DNA from: CAVZBT01 sp963773605
GTDB taxonomy: Bacteria > Acidobacteriota > UBA6911
Assembly (NCBI GenBank): GCA_963773605.1
Contig: CAVZBT010000001.1
Span: 1 to 64,000 of the forward strand
Reading direction: 5' to 3'
DNA length: 64,000 nucleotides
The translations under genes and the position numbers were made by a program. Shown piece after piece: positions 35,146-43,315 of this stretch; position 1 is the stretch's first letter, and each line of letters starts with the position of its first letter. The notes under the pieces are model-generated. The model had not been told where the DNA came from, did not search any database, and was given only the letters and a program-made list of their open reading frames with translations.

Positions 35146-36219
35146 TCATGCCTCCTTGGTTCCCCATGCGCCGGTTGCCTCACCGGCCGGGCTCCGGTAA
35201 CGGGAGACGGCCATGCCGACGACGACTAGGACGTACCAGAACGCCTGCAGGGCCAGTGTCGCCAGGTAAGGACCGTGCCACAGAAAGAGGTTCGATATGA
35301 AAAGTGCGATCAGGAAATAAGGTGCGATCAGACGGCCGAGCTTGTGGGACACGAACTGGAAGAAGACGGGGTTGCGCCAGGGCATCACGAGTTCCGGCAT
35401 CTGCGCCAGGAGCTGGTAGTTACCTGTCAGGGTGCGCACCTTTCGGCGGTATTCCTCCTCGGGGGACTTGCTCGCCCGGTCGTAGGCGCGCGCGGCGGGG
35501 TCGAATACGGAGCGGTATCCGGCCAGGACCGCGCGCATCGGAAAGGCGACATCGTCCAGGATCGTCCCGCGCTCAATCGGCTGGAAAAGCCCGCGGCGCA
35601 TGGCGTACACCGCCCCCGTAGCCCCGAGCACGGAGTGGATGGCACTTTCCATGCAGCGGAGTTTCTTCTCGTATCGCCAATACAGCCCCGCCCCGTCGTT
35701 CGCTTCGGCCTGTTGGTCGTCGAGGAGCACCAGCTCCCCGGAGGCGACGCCGACGGCGGGATCGGCGAAGTTGGCGACGAGTTCCCGGACGACATTGCGC
35801 GCGAAGCTCTGACGCGCATCGGCGAAGAGCAGCACGTCGCCCGTCGCATGCAGCACGGCACGGTTGAGGGCCGCCGCCTTCCCCTGGTGCACGGAGCCGT
35901 GCACGACCGTAATGCCCCGCTCGATGTACTGTTCAGCCAGCCGGTCGGTGCCGTCCTCAGGGGCGTCCACGGAAACGATGATCTGCATTTTGCCGCGCGG
36001 GTAGTCGAGCCCGAGGCAGTTCCGCAGCCGCCGGACGATGTTGCCGCGCTCGTTATGGGCGGCGAGTATCAGGGTGACGGCCGGCTCACAGGGGCCCTTG
36101 CGCACGGGTTTCCGCCGGGCGACGCTCCAGCACCACAGCAGCAGAGGGTATCCCACGTACACGTACATGACGACCGACAAGCAAAGCCAGAAAACCGGGT
36201 AAGCCAAAACCGCACCCAT
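35146..36219 (-). CDS. Membrane-bound GT2 glycosyltransferase
   Basis: 357 residues. An N-terminal helix (VFWLCLSVVMYVYVGYPLLL) is followed by the GT2 domain: VTLILAAHNERGNIVRRL, IIVSVDAPEDGTDRLAEQY, LLFADARQSFARNVVREL (metal site), TILDDVAFPMRAVLAGYR (acidic pair) and YRRKVRTLTGNYQLL in place of Q-x-x-R-W. Two further helices lie at about 290-335 before the stop. This is the processive-like membrane GT2 type found in cellulose/hyaluronan synthase relatives and exopolysaccharide loci. The expected last helix is encoded by the next small frame. It lies 54 bases from the YvcK-like gene. Confidence 0.87.
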   Translation of the reverse strand: MGAVLAYPVFWLCLSVVMYVYVGYPLLLWCWSVARRKPVRKGPCEPAVTLILAAHNERGNIVRRLRNCLGLDYPRGKMQIIVSVDAPEDGTDRLAEQYIERGITVVHGSVHQGKAAALNRAVLHATGDVLLFADARQSFARNVVRELVANFADPAVGVASGELVLLDDQQAEANDGAGLYWRYEKKLRCMESAIHSVLGATGAVYAMRRGLFQPIERGTILDDVAFPMRAVLAGYRSVFDPAARAYDRASKSPEEEYRRKVRTLTGNYQLLAQMPELVMPWRNPVFFQFVSHKLGRLIAPYFLIALFISNLFLWHGPYLATLALQAFWYVLVVVGMAVSRYRSPAGEATGAWGTKEA

Positions 36220-36272
36220 TCAATAGGGACCAGGAGGGGGAGTCCCGTCGTGTTGATGCCGGCCCGCGCCGG

Positions 36273-37301
36273 CTACCAGCCTGATCCGCGCACAGGCTGG
36301 CGAAGGATGTCGCGCGCTCTCATGGCGCCCATCGTGAGGTCCAGGAGCACGCGGGCCAGTTTCCCGGGATCGTGCCGCACGCTCGAAGCCTGCCGGCTCA
36401 AGACGTCGGCGCTCATCGGGATGCTTCCGAGGCGGGCGATTTCCTGTTCGTTCACCTCGACGGGCTGCGAGCCGAGTGCGGAGTACCGTTGCCTCTGCGG
36501 GCCGTGGAGCGGCCGCGAGTTGACGATCACGAGGTCGATGGCGCGGGAGGCGATGTACTGCCGCAGGATGCGGACGTGGTCCGCGGCCGTGAGGCCGTCC
36601 GTTTCACCCGGTTGCGTCATCAGGTTGCAGGCGTAAACCGTGAGCGCGTCCGACGCGTTGACCGCCTCGACGACGCCCGGAACGAGCAGGGCGGCAATGA
36701 CGCTCGAGTAGAGGCTCCCCGGACTCAGAACGATCGCATCGGCGGAGGCTATGGCCTGCAACGCTGCCCGGGAGGCGCCGGCGCCGGCGCCGGCGGGTTC
36801 CAGCCAGACCCTCCTGACACGCCGCCCGGTCCGGCACATCCCGGCCTGCGAAGTGACTACGGCGCCGTCGTCGTACTCGGCGCACATGTGCACCTGGTCC
36901 TCGCTCACCGGCAGCACGCTGCCCCGCGACTGGAAGATCTCCCGGGCCAATTCGACCGCAGTCCCCAGTGCCCCGGTCCTCTGGTAGAGGGCCGTCAGCA
37001 GCAGGTTCCCCAGCGCGTGTCCCTCGAGTCCGTCACCCCCGGAGAACCGGTATTGCGACACCTCGGCGAGCGTCGAGTTGTTCGCGGACAGCGCGACGAG
37101 GCAGTTGCGGATGTCCCCGACGGCCGGCATGCCGTACGGTTCCCGCAGCATGCTGCTTGAGCCACCCCTGTCGGCCACCGTAACCAGGGCGGTGACGGCG
37201 AACTTCGGTTCGCCGCCGCTGGCGGCATCCGCCAGGTTCTTCAGACCGGAAAGGAGGACCGGCAATCCCGTTCCGCCACCGATACAGACCAGACGCACCA
37301 T
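36273..37301 (-). CDS. yvcK: YvcK/CofD-like protein (gluconeogenesis factor family)
   Basis: 342 residues from an ATG at 37301, where the fold begins (VRLVCIGGGTGLPVLLSGLK). Further markers are VTALVTVADRGGSSSMLREPYGMPAVGDIRNCL, GLEGHALGNLLLTAL, DAIVLSPGSLYSSVIAALLVPGV and ACNLMTQPGETDGLTAADH. YvcK proteins bind UDP-sugars and control carbon flow into the cell envelope; some are kinase substrates. Finding one between the tyrosine kinase and the glycosyltransferases of an exopolysaccharide locus is uncommon and suggests a link between UDP-sugar supply and polymer synthesis. The 278 bases before it hold only GC-rich repeat-like sequence (about 37540-37575). Confidence 0.85.
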   Translation of the reverse strand: MVRLVCIGGGTGLPVLLSGLKNLADAASGGEPKFAVTALVTVADRGGSSSMLREPYGMPAVGDIRNCLVALSANNSTLAEVSQYRFSGGDGLEGHALGNLLLTALYQRTGALGTAVELAREIFQSRGSVLPVSEDQVHMCAEYDDGAVVTSQAGMCRTGRRVRRVWLEPAGAGAGASRAALQAIASADAIVLSPGSLYSSVIAALLVPGVVEAVNASDALTVYACNLMTQPGETDGLTAADHVRILRQYIASRAIDLVIVNSRPLHGPQRQRYSALGSQPVEVNEQEIARLGSIPMSADVLSRQASSVRHDPGKLARVLLDLTMGAMRARDILRQPVRGSGW

Positions 37302-37579
37302 AGGCGCACCTAAAGGCCCCGGCCCGGAGGGACGGCCGGGAGCATGTCTACGGGGGGGATTTAGCGATTCGCGCACCCCGACGCCGCGAAGCCCGATGCG
37401 TGTTTGACGCTATGGAGCCCGTAAATGGCGTCTCGCGCACACGCCCTCCAAGGCCCACCCGCGGCGGTGCAGAACCTGGGGCCCGCGCGCCATTCCGACG
37501 GTTTCCACCGATGAAGACAACTGGGCCTTCCACCCGGGACAGCGGCGGCGCCCAGGCGGCGGCCCCACGGCGTCGCCCT

Positions 37580-39748
37580 TCAGTGCTGCGCCAGGTAATT
37601 CTTCTGGTAGTACCGATAGGCATAGGCGTAGCGCGAACACTGGTAGTCGACATCGTTTAGAACCACTCCGACTAAATTGGCGGCCCCGAGGGTCTCGATG
37701 GCCTGTTCGAACAACTCTCGCGGCGTGCGACGCGCGCGCACGATGACGAGCACCTCGTCGGTCAGCCCGGCGATCAGCAGGCTGTCGGCGATCGGGAGAA
37801 TGGGGGGCGAGTCGACAACGACATAGTCGAACTCCTCCTTCAATGATGCGAATATGTCGCGCGCGAGCGGGGAAGAGAGCAGGCTCACGGCGTCCAAGGG
37901 TCTCGCGCTGCCCGGGATGACCCAGATGTCCTTGTAGGTTCGGACATAGGGCCGGATGGCCTTGGAGGCATCCGCGAGCAGCTCGCCGAATCCTCCGCTG
38001 CCGCCGCCGTCGATTCCCAGGTACTGATGGATCCGGGGCCGCCGCAGATCGCTGTCTACGAGTGCGACCCGCCCCGCGGCTGACGCCGCCAGCGCGAGCG
38101 CCAGATTCACCGCGGTGAGCGTCTTGCCTTCCCCTCCGGCAGAGCTCATCACTGCAATCACCTTCGGCGGGCGGGTGCCGCCTGCCTGCACTTTCGCGGC
38201 CAGGACGCGGTACTGTTCCGCGACGACGGAGCGCGGGTCGTCCATCGTGACCAGCGGGGCTCCGGGTTTGCTTCTGCGGGCCTGCGCCCGGGTAATGGTC
38301 GGGATGGTCGCTACCACCGGGAGGTCGGACGAACGCTGGAAATCGTCGAGGCTCCCGAAGGCCGTGTCCATGTGCTCCGCAAACAAGGCCAGCGCGACAC
38401 CCAGCGCGAGGCCGCCGAAGATACCCAACAGCACGAGCCGCTCCCTTTGGGGGCTGAACGGTTTCAAGGGAAGCCGCGCCGGATCGACCACCGAGAAGAC
38501 GACTTCTCTGCTCATCTTTTCGAAACGCTCGGCGAGGTGCGCGTTCTGCCGCTTCTCGAGCATCTCCTGGTATTGCGTCTGGAGGGTGGTGTAGTCGCGC
38601 ATCAGTTCCGCTATCGCCGACTCGTGCGCGGGGGCGCTCTCGACTCTCGTCCTGTACGACTGCATCTGGGCCGCGAGCTGCTCCTGCTCACGCCGATAAC
38701 TCTTGGCTCTCTGCTCGAGCGACTCCAGCTCCCCCTTGAGTTGGAGGTATCGGGAGTAGAAGGGCGACCGGTCGCCGCGCCGTTTTTCAGCCGGTTTCGG
38801 GAGGGCCTGCGCCAGGTCGCTGATCTCCTTCTTGAGCCGCCTGAGCTCCGGGTGGTCGGCGGAGTAGCGGGTCTGCATTTCCCCGTACTGGATGCGCAAT
38901 TCGTCCAACCGCTTCTCGGCGGGCGACGGTTCGAATTTGGGCTCGGTCGTCTCCAGCGCGCCGTGCTTCTCCAGCTCATTCAGCTCGTCGATGATCGCGG
39001 CGCGGCGCGCCCCGTCGTTGGCAATCGCGTCGTTCTTCTGCATGTACTGCGTCTGCAGCGTCTCGAGCAGCCTCAGGTTGGTGGCGGACTGCTCGGGCAG
39101 CGAATTCACGGCCCCTTCCTTGTAAGTGCGGATCTTCTCGAGCTGCGCGTTCAACTTGCCTTTCAGCGGCCCCAGCTCCGCATCGATGAACCCGGCAACC
39201 TCCTGGACGCGGCGTTCGCGGGTTTCAGACGCGCTGGCGATGAACAGCTCCACGAGCCGGTTCGCGATTTTCACGACCTGCTCCCGGTCGCGCCCCTCGA
39301 AGCCGATCCGGAACGAAACAAACCGGGGCTCGTTGTGACGGAGCTCGTCCCCGCCGTCCATCTTGATGGTCACCTTCGACCGCATGTCCGCCAGATCGCG
39401 GTCGGACACGGCGCCGTTCCTTTGCGGGTAAAGCCCGAACTCCCGGTTGACCTGCGACAGCACCGGCTCACTACGCACGATCTGCTCGATGCTGTGGAAC
39501 TGCTCGTCGACGTTCAGGACGTGATTTGCGTGGGATGTTCCGGTCGCATCGACGAAGTCGTGCGCCGTCGCCATCGGCTCGGCCCTCAGGAGCGCGTCCG
39601 ACCGGTATACGTCCGGCAGCCGATACGCGTACACGGAGAACCCGAGGCCCAGCAACAGCGTGGGAATCAGGATGCGAAACTTGCGGCGTCGTGCGGCCTC
39701 GAGCACGGAAAAAGCGAGCATTTCCGTCGAAGCGCCTGTCGCGTTCAT
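37580..39748 (-). CDS. Wzc-type polysaccharide co-polymerase with bacterial tyrosine kinase domain
   Basis: 722 residues. A first membrane helix (26-42) is followed by a Wzz domain and a long coiled coil (about 170-400), with SPQRERLVLLGIFGGLALGVALALFAEH as second helix. The cytoplasmic kinase has Walker A SSAGGEGKT (535-543), Walker A' VALVDSDLRRP (561-571) and Walker B YVVVDSPP (642-649). The last 21 residues hold seven tyrosines (702-718), the autophosphorylation cluster. Cycling of this tail controls chain length and export. One base overlaps the beta-barrel stop upstream. It is transcribed with the OPX and barrel genes from the sigma-54-like site at 41698. Confidence 0.93.
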   Translation of the reverse strand: MNATGASTEMLAFSVLEAARRRKFRILIPTLLLGLGFSVYAYRLPDVYRSDALLRAEPMATAHDFVDATGTSHANHVLNVDEQFHSIEQIVRSEPVLSQVNREFGLYPQRNGAVSDRDLADMRSKVTIKMDGGDELRHNEPRFVSFRIGFEGRDREQVVKIANRLVELFIASASETRERRVQEVAGFIDAELGPLKGKLNAQLEKIRTYKEGAVNSLPEQSATNLRLLETLQTQYMQKNDAIANDGARRAAIIDELNELEKHGALETTEPKFEPSPAEKRLDELRIQYGEMQTRYSADHPELRRLKKEISDLAQALPKPAEKRRGDRSPFYSRYLQLKGELESLEQRAKSYRREQEQLAAQMQSYRTRVESAPAHESAIAELMRDYTTLQTQYQEMLEKRQNAHLAERFEKMSREVVFSVVDPARLPLKPFSPQRERLVLLGIFGGLALGVALALFAEHMDTAFGSLDDFQRSSDLPVVATIPTITRAQARRSKPGAPLVTMDDPRSVVAEQYRVLAAKVQAGGTRPPKVIAVMSSAGGEGKTLTAVNLALALAASAAGRVALVDSDLRRPRIHQYLGIDGGGSGGFGELLADASKAIRPYVRTYKDIWVIPGSARPLDAVSLLSSPLARDIFASLKEEFDYVVVDSPPILPIADSLLIAGLTDEVLVIVRARRTPRELFEQAIETLGAANLVGVVLNDVDYQCSRYAYAYRYYQKNYLAQH

Positions 39749-41034
39749 CAGTGTCCCTCCGTGGGGCCGGTAGCCTGTGCCTGCCCCCCCGGTATCCCGG
39801 GCGCCTGCAGCGTCTGGGTGGGACGAGACGAAGGGAACAGACCGACTTCCAGGCCGCCGAAAAACCGCGTTCGGCGCGACGGTATGCCGGGCAACTCATT
39901 CAAGGTCTGGGTATAGATTTCCGCTGTGGTGAACAACACCAAACGCTGCGACAGCCGGTAGGCGAGCCTGCCGTGCCCCAGGAAACTGTGGCTGTCGAAT
40001 TCCGTCAAACGCGCGCTGTTGCGGGCGCCGGTCGCGCGTAACTCCAGCTCGAGCCGGCGGCTGGGCCGGGCCCGTATTCCCGCGCTGCCCATCTGATACA
40101 AGTTGCTTGCCAGCAGCCCGTTGGCAAACCGTGGATCCAGGGCCGGGGCCGCCTGCAGCGCCGGACTGCCGTAAAAAGCGATGGAACGGCTGTATCCGGC
40201 ATCGAGCCAGAGCGGCCCCAAGCGCCTTTCGACGACCCCGGAGAGGGTGTAGGACAGATCCGTGGCCCGGATGATCCCTGTGGTTACCGTGAACATGAAA
40301 TCCGGGTTGAACGTGTGACTGTACCCTGCCGTGAGAAAGTGCGTGTTGGAACCTCCCGAAGCGAGGTCGAGCGGCAGGTTCTGCGCATCGAGGACATTCA
40401 GCCGCAGGAACGCGTACCTCACGGTCAGGCGCCGGTTCGGGGTGAACCGGTGAGCCAGACTCGTGGACCAGGCGTACCCCATCTGGTCCAGGTAACCTCG
40501 CCGGAACTCCGATGGGAGCCCGAACAGGGTCACTGTGTGGTCGAACCGGAAGCTCCACTGCGTGGCCGGGTCCAGGCTGTAGGTGAAGTTTGCGTAGAAC
40601 GAGTTCTCCCGGTAACGCGTGCGGGGCAGCAGGAGAAAGCTGTTGCCCAGCTGCCGGCTCGGGTCCCTTGTCGTGAGGAACGAGTCCCCCAGGTCGTAGG
40701 AGAGGCGGGGCGTAATCTTCTTCTCCAGGTAAAACCGGGCGCTGTGGTTCCAGGAGTTGAGCTCGCGGTGACTGCCGAAGAACTCGAATTCCGGCTGGTA
40801 ATAGAGCGAAATCTGCGTTCTCGGCGTGAATTTGCGCAACCCGAACAGGGACGGGGAAACCAGGTAGACCGTGTCTTCGAGGTTCCCCTGGCCCACGATC
40901 GTCTGACTTTCCCGCCCGGCGCTGAACGCCAGGACCGGCGTCACCGTCGTGAGGCGCTGGTCCTGCGCCAGGGCCCCCAGCGGCAGCAGGCAAAACCACA
41001 GGGTCCGGGTGATGCTTTTCATCGGGGTATCCAC
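39748..41034 (-). CDS. Outer-membrane beta-barrel protein of the export locus
   Basis: 428 residues. A signal peptide is seen (TRTLWFCLLPLGALAQD). The mature part alternates aromatic and polar residues in many strands ending near aromatic girdles, for instance TQISLYYQPEFEFFG, ARFYLEKKITPRLSYDLGD and FYANFTYSLDPATQWSFRFDH. The final strand region is RTRFFGGLEVGLFPS, with a disordered Pro/Gly tail. This resembles the barrel proteins found beside Wza/Wzc in exosortase-type loci. A role as secretion channel or surface anchor is inferred from its place between the OPX and kinase genes. Confidence 0.78.
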   Translation of the reverse strand: MDTPMKSITRTLWFCLLPLGALAQDQRLTTVTPVLAFSAGRESQTIVGQGNLEDTVYLVSPSLFGLRKFTPRTQISLYYQPEFEFFGSHRELNSWNHSARFYLEKKITPRLSYDLGDSFLTTRDPSRQLGNSFLLLPRTRYRENSFYANFTYSLDPATQWSFRFDHTVTLFGLPSEFRRGYLDQMGYAWSTSLAHRFTPNRRLTVRYAFLRLNVLDAQNLPLDLASGGSNTHFLTAGYSHTFNPDFMFTVTTGIIRATDLSYTLSGVVERRLGPLWLDAGYSRSIAFYGSPALQAAPALDPRFANGLLASNLYQMGSAGIRARPSRRLELELRATGARNSARLTEFDSHSFLGHGRLAYRLSQRLVLFTTAEIYTQTLNELPGIPSRRTRFFGGLEVGLFPSSRPTQTLQAPGIPGGQAQATGPTEGH

Positions 41035-41073
41035 CAGACGTTTATGGGTGTGCTTCCGCAGCCACCCGTGCGG

Positions 41074-41661
41074 CTATTCGACGTACACGGTGTCGTTCTG
41101 CTGCAGGTATATGACCTCGTTGCCGTCGTGTTCGAGGAAACGCTTCAGGTTGATCTTTATCTTCTGCGTCCCCGACGATCCGTTCCTGATGACCAACACC
41201 CGGTCGCGCCTGGCGAAATCCGTGAACCCCCCCGCCAATGCGATTGCATCGAGAACCGTGATCTTGTGCTGCATCTTGTAGAGGTCCGGTTTCCTGACAT
41301 TGCCCAGCACGGAGATTCTCGGTGCGTTGACCTCCTTGAGGATTACGCTGACCACAGGTTCGGACAGGTAGCGCCCCAGACTCGTGGCGACCTCTTTCTG
41401 GAGCTGTACGACCGTCTTGCCGGAGGCGTCGAATTCGCTGATAAGAGGGAGAGAGATTTTGCCGTCGGGGCGCACGACCACGGTTGCCGTGAGGTCAGGC
41501 TCTTTCCAGACGAACACCTCGATGACGTCCCCGGGTCCGAGCCGGTACTCGCCGTCTCCGAACGCGGGTGGCACCGGCAGCGGTTTGAGATCGTCGGCAA
41601 ACGCGGCGAAAGCGACCAACGCCGCACAGACCAGCACGGCCGGAATCCTGTAGCCCATCAT
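41074..41661 (-). CDS. OPX-family polysaccharide export protein (Wza-like, short)
   Basis: About 195 residues from an ATG at 41661 (a second ATG follows; AGAGGAG lies just before). A signal peptide (IPAVLVCAALVAFAAFAD) leads to the poly-export domain: YRLGPGDVIEVFVWKEPDLTATVVV, GKISLPLISE and SEPVVSVILKEVNAPRISVLG. An SLBB domain follows (GNVRKPDLYKMQHKITVLDAIALAGGF). No lipobox Cys is seen at the cleavage site. It is shorter than Escherichia coli Wza and lacks its C-terminal amphipathic helix, so it needs a separate outer-membrane part, perhaps the barrel encoded next. It is first in the operon after the -24/-12 site. Confidence 0.92.
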   Translation of the reverse strand: MMGYRIPAVLVCAALVAFAAFADDLKPLPVPPAFGDGEYRLGPGDVIEVFVWKEPDLTATVVVRPDGKISLPLISEFDASGKTVVQLQKEVATSLGRYLSEPVVSVILKEVNAPRISVLGNVRKPDLYKMQHKITVLDAIALAGGFTDFARRDRVLVIRNGSSGTQKIKINLKRFLEHDGNEVIYLQQNDTVYVE

Positions 41662-41697
41662 CTTCTCCTCTGCACCGCCCACATCCGGGGGCCATTA

Positions 41698-41714
41698 ATG
41701 CAACCGACGTGCCT
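41698..41714 (-). promoter_or_regulatory. Sigma-54 (-24/-12) promoter of the export operon
   Basis: On the minus strand the site reads AGGCAC-N5-TTGCAT, matching the consensus core GGCAC-N5-TTGCA completely. The start of transcription would fall near 41688, leaving a short leader to the OPX gene at 41661. The gene just upstream encodes an enhancer-binding regulator with an intact GAFTGA loop, which is what such a promoter needs. Confidence 0.8.
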
Positions 41715-41827
41715 GTCTTCGGGGAGCGCAAATCCATGGAAAAGGGGTGGTGCATCGTGGACCCGATGGTATCCGGATTCTCCGAGGTGGAATGCCTGTG
41801 CAACGGGTGGGCGGGCGGCGGCGGCCC

Positions 41828-41908
41828 CTGAGTTGGTGCTCAGCCGGCGGATTGAATGTGAGGGCGCGGCGGCTGTAGCCGAGGATACATGCGCGCACTG
41901 GTGCTCAG
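41828..41908. promoter_or_regulatory. Candidate enhancer (UAS) with two TGGTGCTCAG repeats
   Basis: TGGTGCTCAG occurs at 41834-41843 and again at 41899-41908, 65 bases apart, about six helical turns. The first lies in the palindrome CTGAGTTGGTGCTCAG (41828-41843); the second runs into CTCAGTTGAG. They are 120-200 bases upstream of the -24/-12 site, where enhancer-binding proteins bind. The rest of the 236-base gap has no gene. Confidence 0.4.
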
Positions 41909-43311
41909 TTGAGGGATGGGCTGGACTGTACCGTGCCGGTGCGGTTGTCGAGCTGCCACTTCTTGAGTTTGTTCAGCAGCGCTTTGTAGCAGATCCCGAG
42001 CTCCCGGGCCGCTTTCTTGCGGTTCCAGTTGGTTTCCTCGAGAGCCCGCAGAACGGCGCTCTTTTCCGCCTGCTCCGCCGCCGAAGCGGCGACGGCTTTG
42101 AGGGGCAGAGTCCCGGGAGGGTGCTGCGGGGCGGCGGTTGCGGCACCGCCGCCGATCTTCAGTTCCGACACAATCATGTCAAGGTCGCCGAGGATCAGGA
42201 ATCGTCTCAGGACGTTTTCGAGCTGGCGCACGTTTCCGGGCCAGTCATACTCGACCAGGGCCTTCATGAGCTCCGTCGGGAAGTGATCGACGGTGCTGTG
42301 ATATCGGTCGTGGTATTTGCCGAAGAAGTGGCTGCAGAAGAGCGGTATGTCTTCCCTTCGGGCACGCAGGGGTGGTATGGCCAGCTTGATCACATTCAGC
42401 CGGAAAAAGAGGTCGGCGCGGAACTGGCTGCCGGCGACGGCTTTCTCCAGGTCCCGATTCGTCGACGCAAGGATGCGCGCGTCGGTCCTGAGGGTACGCC
42501 GCCCGCCGAGCCGTGTGAATTCGCCGTCCTGCAGGACGTGCAGCAGCTTCGCCTGGAGTTGCGGGCTCATCTCGCCGATTTCGTCCAGCAGCAAAGTCCC
42601 GGTGTGCGCGAGTTCGAACTGGCCCGGCTTGTCGGTCTGAGCGCCCGTGAAAGCGCCGCGTTCGTAGCCAAACAGTTCCGACTCCAGCAGGTCGTGGGGC
42701 AGGGCAGCGCAATTCACCTTGATGAACGGGTTGGCGCGGCGTTTGGACTGTCCGTGGATGAAGTGCGCAACGACTTCCTTGCCGACGCCCGACTCGCCCA
42801 GGATCAGGACGGGCACGTCGACGTCGGCGACCGAACGGGCGATCTCACGCATCCGGATCATCCCGGGATTGGAGGAAACGATGTCGCCGTTCTGGTATTC
42901 GGCGAGCTGCAGCCGCAGCGATTTCACCTCGTCGCGCAGTTTTTTCTTTTCGAGAGCGTTCTCGATGGAGAGTTCGAGTTCGTGATCGACAAACGGTTTC
43001 GTGATGTAGTCGGACGCCCCCATCCTCATGGCATCGACCACGGTCTTGGTCTGGTCGACGGCCGACAGCATGATCACCGGCAACCCGGGGTTCAGTTGCT
43101 TGGTGCGCCCCAGCACTTCGAGCCCCAGCACCCCGGGGATCATCACGTCCAGAAGGATGAGGTCGGGTGTCCGTCCGACGGCGAGTCGCCCGAGAGCCTC
43201 CTCGCCCGAATCCACGCCTTCGACGGAATACCCGCAGCTGCCCAGGAAATCCGCCAGGTACTGCCTGATGCTGCGTTCGTCGTCGACGACCAGAATAGTT
43301 GCCTTGCCCAC
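41905..43311 (-). CDS. Sigma-54-dependent response regulator (NtrC family)
   Basis: 468 residues from a GTG at 43311. The receiver has D10-D11 and phospho-acceptor D55 (LILLDVMIPG), with Lys in SDYITKPF. The AAA+ domain has Walker A GESGVGKE, the sigma-54 contact loop GAFTGA, GTLLLDEIGEM and the Arg-finger region FRADLFFRLNV. The Fis-type helix-turn-helix is NWNRKKAARELGICYKALLNKLKKW. It is thus a full activator of sigma-54 polymerase. It pairs with the kinase gene four bases upstream, and the first downstream promoter is a -24/-12 site. The layout recalls the PrsK/PrsR pairs of exosortase loci. Confidence 0.94.
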   Translation of the reverse strand: MGKATILVVDDERSIRQYLADFLGSCGYSVEGVDSGEEALGRLAVGRTPDLILLDVMIPGVLGLEVLGRTKQLNPGLPVIMLSAVDQTKTVVDAMRMGASDYITKPFVDHELELSIENALEKKKLRDEVKSLRLQLAEYQNGDIVSSNPGMIRMREIARSVADVDVPVLILGESGVGKEVVAHFIHGQSKRRANPFIKVNCAALPHDLLESELFGYERGAFTGAQTDKPGQFELAHTGTLLLDEIGEMSPQLQAKLLHVLQDGEFTRLGGRRTLRTDARILASTNRDLEKAVAGSQFRADLFFRLNVIKLAIPPLRARREDIPLFCSHFFGKYHDRYHSTVDHFPTELMKALVEYDWPGNVRQLENVLRRFLILGDLDMIVSELKIGGGAATAAPQHPPGTLPLKAVAASAAEQAEKSAVLRALEETNWNRKKAARELGICYKALLNKLKKWQLDNRTGTVQSSPSLN

Positions 43312-43315
43312 GTGC

